From NCBI RefSeq assembly GCF_964199755.1, contig NC_133898.1, positions 30,817,985-30,881,984 of the forward strand: a DNA stretch of 64,000 nucleotides, written 5' to 3'. Below the pieces are notes generated by a model that searched no databases, was not told the origin of the DNA, and saw only the letters and a list, made by a program, of their open reading frames with translations. This DNA is from Larus michahellis. Lineage: Eukaryota; Chordata; Aves; Charadriiformes; Laridae. This document shows, piece after piece, positions 55,601 through 64,000 of this stretch (position 1 is its first letter; every line of letters begins with the position of its first letter). Both the position numbers and the translations under genes were made by a program.

Positions 55601-56964
55601 TTTCGTTTAGAGAACTGTTTTGAGGCGTGTGTCCTTACCAAGGCTGGGACTCGGAGCTCCGTGATCCCCACAAGTGGTTCTTCCTCCATCACTGGAAGTT
55701 GGTCTTTATTAGCACTGCATTTGTCAGGAGCACTTTTACTGCCATGAGTAGGGGCTATTTATTAGGATAGCGCAGTCCAACGTGGATGATGTTCCCAGGG
55801 ACCAGGAAGGACCACGTGCCCTGGTGGTGTCTCCCGTGCGTGCTCCTGGCAGAAGAAGCAGGTAAGGTTCCGGAGAAGGGGAAAGCAGGGGTGCATTCAG
55901 ACTAGAGCAACCCCGCTCTGCGCAGGAAATTACCCCCTCAGCTTCAGGCAAAAGGAGCGCAGATAACCAGATGCTGGGCCCAGCGCTGAGGAAGAGGATT
56001 TACCTTCATCCGTCACAGATCTGCGTAGTGTCTCATGTCCAGAAAGCAAGACATTGTTGATGTGTGGTAGGGAAGGCATTTTAAGAGCAGGATCTGGTGC
56101 AACGGCAATTGCCCAAAGCCATTCCTGCTTGCCTGCTCCAAAAACCTGCCTCTAGCTACTGCACAGCTGCGTCAACCCTCTTGTGTATCCATACGGCGTG
56201 TGCTGGACTACATCTAAGTGCCAGGGACTGGGGAGGTGCCCAGGCTAAGTCCTATGAAGTTTTCTTACTGGTATGAGTAATGGCTGGGGACAGGCAATTG
56301 CTTTAGTTTAAACAAACCTGTGCGGGTTGCTCTCACGATTTCGTGGAATGCACTATTCCCCAAATTACAAAAAACAGAAAGAGGAAGATACGGGGAAGCA
56401 CTTGCGTATTCCTTTGTATTTTCACTTTGTGTACAGTATATTGAGACTCACTCGGTGCCCACAAACACTTTCACCTTCATCTCCAGCAACAATAGCAAAG
56501 ACACTCTATATCCAGTCTTTCTCAACCAGGTACTCCAGAGCTGAACGGTGACTTTTTTTTTGCTAAAAGGAGAGAGATTTTAAACTTCGTATCAGTTCAG
56601 CTATCAAACCACCAAGAAAAACTGAATAATGATCATCTTCAGTTCAGTTATTCAGTTGATTCATTTTTGTCATTGCAATGAAATTGCAATATGAACTCTA
56701 AAATAAAATTTAGATCTCATGTTAAATCTCTGAAGTATTTTCTTAGCTCCAGCTTAGCTGCTGTTCCACGATAATGAATTAAAGATTCATTTCCTTCCCA
56801 TGTCTACTTCTGCCCGATGCATTCCTGTTCATCATCCCTCTCTGTTACATATGCTCTCTGCTTTTCACAAAAGGAGGGACAGAGTTTCCTCGCTTCCAAG
56901 GACCGGAGGGTGCCAGCCCAGCTCCCATTGAGGAGTTCCTCAAGCTCACCTCCCTCCATGAATA
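52664..56964. other. Intergenic, no gene recognised
   Basis: A small GC-rich patch lies at 52790-52890, and AT-rich DNA at 54600-55320. No coding exon or repeat family recognised. Confidence 0.55.
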
Positions 56965-57025
56965 GTTCCACTGAGCACAGCGGGACTGCTCAGCCTGAAT
57001 AAAGCTGGCAGAACCTGGCCCTGAG
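56965..57025 (+). repeat. Fragment resembling an old archosaur interspersed repeat
   Basis: CCACTGAGCACAGCGGGACT, a GAATAAAGCTGGCAGAACC block and TGGCCCTGAG follow a pattern common in bird, crocodile and turtle DNA ('CAATGGGACT...GAGTAAAG...GGCCC'). The family is not named here and the match is from memory. Confidence 0.35.
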
Positions 57026-58619
57026 AAGAAAGATCCAATCAGTCCAAAGACAAAAACAAGCTCTCAGCGCCGTCGCAGGGTACAGCCCCGAGAGGCACCA
57101 GCCCAACTCCAGGACAGCCAGAAGCAAGGTGCCAAGTTTCTGTTACAGCCCGGGAGAAGTTTGTGCAAGGTTAACGGAGGATTACGCAGAACTGGAAGGG
57201 CGATTCGCTGGCGATAGTCTGCTCGGGCAGTTTATTATGATGAGCCAGGGAAATGCACCCCGGTTGTCTTTAATAGGAGTACATCGCAACCTCTGAAGGA
57301 TACATCATCTTAAAAAAGAAATCCCAACAGCTAAAAATCTGGATACTGAGAAATGTACCATTCAATTACAAAGTAAATTATATGAGCCTCCTGTGTGTGG
57401 TTCTGCTCTCAAAAAGCATTAGCAGCTTCCTACTACTTTACAGCAATAAGAGCAATTTCTTCACTTTGAGAAGCACAGTAAATCAGAAATAAAAGGATCA
57501 CAAGAAAAATATCTCGGCAGCAATTCCTAATCTGAGGGGCACAAAAGGAGTTAAAACACAGCAGAGCATAACCAACAATTGAGAAATAAATTTGTAGGAG
57601 AAATTACTCTGGGAGCCAGAGTGGGTCACAGTAAGTTAAACCGTAGGCTGTGTTTGTTGTCTGAAATTATTGCAAAGCAAAATTATTCCAAGAGAGAAGG
57701 ATAAATATCCTTGAATAATCCAAACCAAAAATCAAATACAAAAGCAAGTATATTATTTAGTTTGATTCCACGTCCATGTCATCTTGAAGGAATTAACCAC
57801 TCGCCCAGGTTTTGCTCTCTTTTGCTTCTAAGTACAGAGGCTGGAGAGGAAAGCATTAGGGCAATGCAGGGAGTATCAGGCAGGGCACTAAAATTAAGTT
57901 TCTTACTCAGTTCACATACTGTGTGTGTTTTTAAATATAGTTCATTTTGCCTCCCAAAATCTGATCCAGGTAATACGGAACACATATTATGTTTCAAAGT
58001 GGACTTGTACAAAGGAAGTAATCACGTTAATAAAAGCCCAAAGTTAAATACATAAATTTGAATGCAGAGTTTAGAACTGGGGTTTGCTCTCAGGGCCACT
58101 CGGCTTTGCAGCAGGGTACTGGTTAGCCTAAGTCTGATCGTCCTGGTACCACTTTAGCAATTTCACACGCAGGTGTAAACATTAATGCTTTTAATAATTC
58201 CAGAGGACATAGTGATACTTCGTATGTCGGGCCCTTCCGTGTCTGTGTGCTAGCAGCTACACACTGGTGATGAGGTCAAAACCAAACGTAAATTCACAGT
58301 TAAAGAAGGAACAAACCAACCTTCATTATCTCTACTAGTTTTGCAAGAATTTAGCTTTAACAGATAATTTTCCAAAATCTAAATGATTTGCTCTTTTCTC
58401 ATTCTCGTCAATCAAAATGACCAAGCTAGTTACCTATCGTTGCTGCTCTGGGGCCGTCCTCGTGCAAGGCAGCATAATGCATCAGCATTTCAAATTCCAT
58501 CTTGAAAGATTTAAGCACTCATATAAAGTCTGAATTGCACATTTTTTTAATCTCTGAAGTAAATATCTTCATATGCATTTTAGAGGCTGTTACTTTTAAA
58601 GGGAGTTCTATTTATATGT
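57026..58619. other. Intergenic, no gene recognised
   Basis: AT-rich DNA before the CR1 copy. The frame 57711-58055 (114 codons) has no domain. Confidence 0.55.
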
Positions 58620-59541
58620 CCATATCGGCAACATGGATGGTGGGATTGAGAAGTTTGCTGATGACACCAAGCTGTGTGGCATGGTTGACGCGCTGGAGTG
58701 AAGGGATGCCATCCAGCGGGACCTTGACAGGCTTGAGAGGTGGGGCCATGCGAACCTCATGAAGTTCAACCAGGCCAAGTGCAAGGTCCTGGACCTGGGT
58801 CAGGGCAATCTCAAGCACAAATACAGGCTGGGCGGAGAATGGCTTGAGAGCAGCCCTGAGGAGAAGGACTTGGGTGTGCTGGTGGATGAGAAGCTCAGCA
58901 TGAGCAGGCAATGCACACTTGCAGCCCAAAAAGCCAACCGCATCCTGGGCTGCATCAAAAGAAGCATGGCCAGCAGGTCAAGGGAGGTGATTCTGCCCCT
59001 CTACTCTGCTCTGATGAGACCCCACCTGGAGTACTGCGTCCAGCTCTGGAGTCCTCAGCACAAGGACATGGACCTGTTGGAACAGGTCCAGCAGAGGGCC
59101 ATGAAGATGATCAGAGGGCTGGAGCACCTATGCTATGAGGACAGGCTGAGAGAGTTGGGGTTGTTCAGCCTGGAGAAGAGAAGGCTCCAGGGAGACCTTA
59201 CAGCGGCCTTCCAGTACCTGAAGGGGGCCTACAGGAGAGAGGGGGAGGGACTCTTTATCAGGGAGTGGAGCAATAGGTCAAGGGGTAACAGTTTCAAACT
59301 GAAAGAGGGGAAATTTAGATGAGAAATTAGGAAGAAATTCTTTACTGTGAGGGTGGTGAGACACTGGCCCAGGTTGCCCAGAGAAGCTGTGGCTGCCCCA
59401 TCCCTGGCAGTGTTCAAGGCCAGGCTGGATGGGGCTTTGAGCAGCCTGGTCTAGTGGGAGGTGTCCCTGCCCATGGCAGGGGGGTTGGAACTAGATGATC
59501 TTTAAGGTCCCTTCTAACCCCAACCATTCTGTGATTCTATT
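58620..59541 (+). mobile_element. CR1 LINE, 5'-truncated, with decayed reverse transcriptase C-terminus
   Basis: The copy runs from the reverse transcriptase catalytic region to the CR1 3' end (ACCATTCTGTGATTCTAT). The motif FADDTKL (58654-58674) is the YADD-type active site. The open stretch 58759-59322 encodes the CR1 thumb/C-terminal region, including [20 protein letters not shown] and FSLEKRRL. The frame is broken by an in-frame TGA at 58699-58701 and another at 59320-59322, after which CR1-like codons continue to about 59453. About 12 bp usual in CR1 seem missing before the FADD motif. It is a dead copy, 5'-truncated as is normal for CR1. No target-site duplication is evident. Confidence 0.93.
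58759..59322 (+). pseudogene. CR1 reverse transcriptase C-terminal fragment
   Basis: This 187-codon open remnant lies within the CR1 copy. It has family-typical blocks ([37 protein letters not shown]) but lacks the catalytic DD motif, which lies upstream of a stop codon. It is not expected to make a working enzyme. Confidence 0.85.
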
Positions 59542-59938
59542 ATTTCAGCTGATAACGTATCACATATAAAAGGTAGTTTAAAAAAACAGAATGTAATTCC
59601 TCCGTATATACAGTAACTTATATTTTGGGGTTAAGCAGGCTGACACAATTCTTTTCACCCAGACAGCTTCAATGGTAAACAATTCTAGTATCTGTAAAGC
59701 ACCAATTTGCCTTCATTTTTATGCTGCCAAGGACTCTTCCAGTCACGCTCCTTTTTTTCCAACCATTAGCTATATTTAGAAATAAATCTATGTAAGAAAT
59801 TCAAAAGAACTGATGGATATGGAAATATCTGTCTGTGGAAAGCAGCAAGTCTGGAGACCTTCCTCTTGTCCAGCCTATCTGAAGAGCTTAATAAACTTGT
59901 TTGAAATTATTCTGTAAATCAGCAGGATTTTTGAGACA

Positions 59939-59962
59939 CCCCCCCCCCAAAAAAAAAAAAAA
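59939..59962. repeat. Poly-C followed by poly-A
   Basis: Ten C then fourteen A. It is a simple tract and prone to sequencing error. Confidence 0.9.
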
Positions 59963-61984
59963 GGAAAAAACCCACCCAACTTAGTTGAATTTAATGTAAT
60001 TCAACTTAATTTAGTAAGGGATTTCTTTACTTGCTTAATGGCTATTTCTCAGTATTGATGTGAGGGTTATTGCTAAAATCCATGAGCCAGCTACTCCTCC
60101 TACAGGTCAACACATTGAGATCTTTGCTGATCAGAAAACAATTCTGGTGTTTCAGAAGGTGGCATGTTTTTTTCAATGCCCCAGTCTGGTTACAGGCAGC
60201 ATAGCATTTCTGGAGGGAAACGAGCATTTTCTGCTGTCCCTTGCAGAAGAGATGAAACTGTGATCTCAGTTGTTTGCATTCACTAAAGATCCTCTAATCC
60301 ATTTCATAAGAGGAGGTTCTTTAACCTCAAGGCTTTGGCCAAATTCCAACTCAATTACTGCCTACCTGAAAATTCTCCCATTAAATTAGGATTGATGTAT
60401 TTGTCTCCTCCCTTAAACTGGTGTGCAGCAGTGGCTTGAACTGCTAAGAGCTTTCTGGGCTTCATCTTCAAACTGGCTCCTTTTGGGGTTAGGTTAAGAA
60501 CATCAATACACTCACCTGACACAGGACTATACACTGCAATTAGTATTTATTAAATGTTTCAATATCCATTTACAAAAGGAAACATTAAAGTGAAAAGCAT
60601 AGCTCCACACTGTATCCAGGAAAGAAACCAGGTAAGATTACGTGCAATAACTTGCAGAGAAATCCACCGACAAATAGCGTCAGTGGATACAAGCGAAGGC
60701 TGAAGATCTAACTGCGGACCACTGTGATGGTTTAAGGTTTTCTCCTTGCATAAACTACAACATTTCTACTTTTTGTACAAGGCAGGAATGTTTGTCATCC
60801 AGTGGTTACATGGACTATAAATTCATTGAATCATTTCACAGCTTTTGTTCTTTTGATGGCAGCATTTAGTGTAGATGCTTAATTTGGATTGCCCGGAATG
60901 ACAATGAACAGTTTCAGTGTATTCTGTATTTCAGTCTGTTGACGTAATAGTTCTTATGCCGCATGTCTACCTTTTGAGAAAGCTTTCAGTGAAATATTAT
61001 GCATAATTAGAGAGGGTGGGATACGCACTCAGAGAAGAACAATTCCTTGAAATATTTCTGGCAGTGAAATGCTTGCCTAAGGGTGGATCACCCTGCTCCA
61101 CGGAAAAACCAAGGAAGTGTAGGAGCAAATCTGCATGCAACATGTGCGGTGGCTTGGGATCCTTGCACCTTTACAGATTGTCTGGAAACACCTGCTTTTG
61201 AATTACCTTCAGCAATTGCTCTCTCTCAGCTTCCTAGTGGTGCTCCCACCTCAGTCACGCACCACCACCCTTTCTCTCAAAGGGCTCCCTGGGGTCCAAG
61301 CACTGATGGTGGCAATCCTTCTACAGTGACTCGTGTCAGATATCAAGGGTAAGCAGTGTCCTTGAAGTGGGTCCTGCTGTAGGGCAAGTGTTCTGAGGGC
61401 AGAAAAAGGAAAAAAAAGAGGGATTGCTGTTGGATGTTTAGGAGATCAGAATAACATCAACTGTATTAATGGTTCAGAATTTTAAGTTATAACATCGCTA
61501 CACATTTTCTAATTGATTTTTTTAAAGGATGCATTATACCAGAACTGAGTAGCAATTTCTGTCCCATCAAAGCGACTCTCTGTGGTGTTTCAAAAGTACA
61601 TTTCTGCCCGCCCCCATGGACTTCACTTCTAACAATTTTTACAAGATTTTTTCAAAACAAGATGAGAAGTGGTTGGATAGATTCTTCGCAGGCAACAGCC
61701 AGCAGTGTAAAATGCCTGCATATTCCTAACAGTTTTCTCAGGTAGTGGTTTCGCCGCCCTATTTAGTCGAGCTCAGGGTGGATTGCCAGGGAAATGACAG
61801 CTCAGCTCCAGCTGTGCACTTCCACTTCCTTGTGCTGGCACTGGCACTCATTTAGGCTTTAATTTGGTCACATTGGAGAACTGATCCCACTGAAAACTTT
61901 AAAAAAACCTTCTTAGGCTTTATCCTGGTCCTTCCGTGACTCTTGTTGACAGCAAGAATCACAAGAAGACTACATAACTGAGGT

Positions 61985-62010
61985 ATTCAGCATGCTTATT
62001 CAGCATGTTT
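61985..62010. repeat. 13-bp near-perfect tandem duplication
   Basis: ATTCAGCATGCTT then ATTCAGCATGTTT, 12 of 13 identical. Confidence 0.75.
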
Positions 62011-64000
62011 AAGCATAAACAGAACAGCATTCTTCTGAATATGGTACCACATGCAGCAATTTCCATATTGTAATGCTTTAGAGAGAGCATTTCATACTAT
62101 CTTTCAATAGAAGAAAAGACGTGCATCAGTTTTACTAATTTTGTATCGCAACAGGTGGTTTAGTGCCTGGATATATCAATGGCACGTAAGAGAATGGGAA
62201 TTTCGTCAATGAGAATAAGAGTCAGGTAAATCAGCTGAGGCTACAGAGCCAGTTTGCATCAAACACGGAATTAAAGGGTATTCCCGATTCCCAGTTCTAT
62301 GCTTAGAGCAACAAATACCACCACACCCTCACCCTGCTTTATGAACAGGTATGCTCAAAGAGTCTGGAAACAGCCCAATTGCCATTTCCCAATCAATGCT
62401 CCTCCTTCACAACAGATACCGGTGCTGCTGATGGCAATAGCTTGCATTCACTGGCGAGTCTCCTGTGAAGCTCAGTTAAAAAATCCATGTGCTTGGAAAT
62501 AAGGGAAGACATAGAACGACTCCATCCCAACTGTCGGCTTGGCTGTACGCGCAACAGATAGTGAAGGCTGAGGGGTTAACGCTATCACTTGGCCTCTTGG
62601 CCTGTCTTGTGTGCTCCCAAGTGTTTTACACCGTCTCGGAAAACTGCAACAACTTGTGCAACGATTTGCCACTGAGGCTTACTGAGATCTAGCTACGTTT
62701 TCATGACCTTTAGCCTAATGGACTGATTTGGAGCTTTTTAAAATAGATGATTAAATGCTCCTTTTCCTGCTTTTTAAAAAAAGTACATAAATATGAATGA
62801 TCTCTATGTTCTATATCTCCCGGATTTCCTAAGAATGCCAGATATTTTCTGGGGAAGGCATTAACTAGCAAAGGCTTGTGTGACTGACATTTTAGTCTAT
62901 TGGTGCTTTAGGTCTTTGCATAGGCAGACGAAAATGCTGTGATATCATGGAAAATGTGTACTTAACTCTAATAAACAAATGGGGTACGAGTTTGGTCTCC
63001 TTTGGCACGTTTGAGCCTGCTCCCCTTCTGAACTGTTGAACCACTGCAACAAGAACTGATACGACAGGATGTAACTTAAGCTTTGATTACTGACTGATTA
63101 CTATCTTTTATGCTCTTATTAATTACATTTACAAAGCTGAGTTGGCCTGGTATTCTGATCTTCTGTTTACAGTCAATCTTTAATTGTAAACAGTCAGCTA
63201 CAGAGACTGAGCTACCTTCATTGCAGTTCTTGAAACCAGGACTCTCTCGACCAGGAACGAAAGATTTGAAGTTTTCTTATTTCACACTAGCAAAACTAAA
63301 AGCAGAATGTCATTTTTTGCATAATGCAATGAAATAATATGAAAGGCCATGAGGAGAGATTTTATTCTGCCTCTAAAATATACACATTAGTTCAACATGA
63401 TCTTACACAATTTGACAAGAGGATTTTCATTATTAATAAGATTAAATGTAAGACTTCTAATTAAGTGGAAAACAAACCAATGTAATCTACACTCAGAACA
63501 CACAAACCTATTAGGTTTTGAATTTAATAATAAATCATTTATCTAAAGCCCAGCTGATTCGTTGCATGATCTTACTTGATGAGAGTTTAGTTCATTTCTG
63601 CAATTTTTGCTTCCTTCTATCCTTACTTGTCTTAATACAAGAGCAAATTTGGTTTTTAGAATGCCAAAGCTGAAATGTAGCTACTCAAAATGATCAGCAG
63701 GTAACAAAATGCCTTATGAATGGTCTCTTTAATTTTGAGGAAGTAGAGTAATTTACAAGTAAAATGAACTGTCTAATATGAATCAAGCACTAAATTAGAA
63801 CTGCACTGCTGGACTGTAGGAACAAAAACACCAGAGAAAGAAAATGCATGCTACAAATTTCAGCAGGAAAATGCTAAATAGCCCTTACTCACAGGAGTTC
63901 TTGTAAACAAGTAACTAGTGACTTCAAAGAGATTTTAAGTACTACCTAATATGGAATTTGCCACATGTAGACAACTAGTCAGAGAAAACCTTTGACAGGT

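Larger units (their letters stand above)
59542..64000. other. Intergenic, no gene recognised
   Basis: AT-rich with small tracts only. No SYT14 exon was recognised on the minus strand, although mammalian gene order would place that gene somewhere beyond this side. Confidence 0.5.

Noticed and set aside
60722-60760. TGTGATGGTTTAAGG-like start of an avian LTR
   Set aside because: Only the first dozen bases resemble an LTR start. No body or end of such an element follows.
47011-64000. SYT14 terminal exons (C2 domain)
   Set aside because: No C2-like sequence in any frame; the gene, if syntenic, must lie outside the window.

Overview
This is vertebrate nuclear DNA, almost certainly from a bird. 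It has long non-coding stretches, introns with GT/AG borders, CpG islands, CR1 LINE copies with the typical avian 3' end, and an LTR-like repeat of a type I recall from modern bird genomes. No bacterial or viral gene organisation is present. Nearly all open frames over 60 codons are chance frames. The order is inferred from repeats and the species cannot be named.

One protein-coding gene is clear: SERTAD4 (SERTA domain-containing protein 4), on the minus strand. Its three coding exons lie at 45908-45743, 45295-45180 and 42027-41272 and join in phase to a 345-residue protein. Its start lies in a strong CpG island (about 45440-47010). A splice acceptor just 5' of the ATG shows that at least one non-coding 5' exon lies further upstream (higher coordinates). 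The nearest canonical poly(A) signal on the gene strand is at 40794-40789.

The left two thirds (1-41 kb) lie downstream of SERTAD4 and hold no recognisable coding exon. They contain CR1 relics (5.4-5.8, 12.4 and 28.2 kb), an LTR-like repeat (24.6-25.4 kb) and several GC-rich patches. Two patches look like CpG-island promoters: 18.47-18.76 kb, which has a minus-strand TATA box and a splice donor, and 23.84-24.17 kb, which has a minus-strand donor. In mammals the gene after SERTAD4, in the same orientation, is HHAT. One of these islands could be its first exon, but no HHAT coding sequence was found.

The right third (47-64 kb), upstream of SERTAD4, would lie toward SYT14 if mammalian order holds. 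No SYT14 exon was recognised. It contains a MIR-like relic (48.7 kb), a 95-bp element with 15-bp inverted ends (49.0 kb), microsatellites, and a 5'-truncated CR1 (58.6-59.5 kb) with a recognisable but broken reverse transcriptase end.

I did not find a new multi-gene system. The most useful leads are the two unexplained CpG-island promoters, a possible antisense promoter in the SERTAD4 island, and the small inverted-repeat element.
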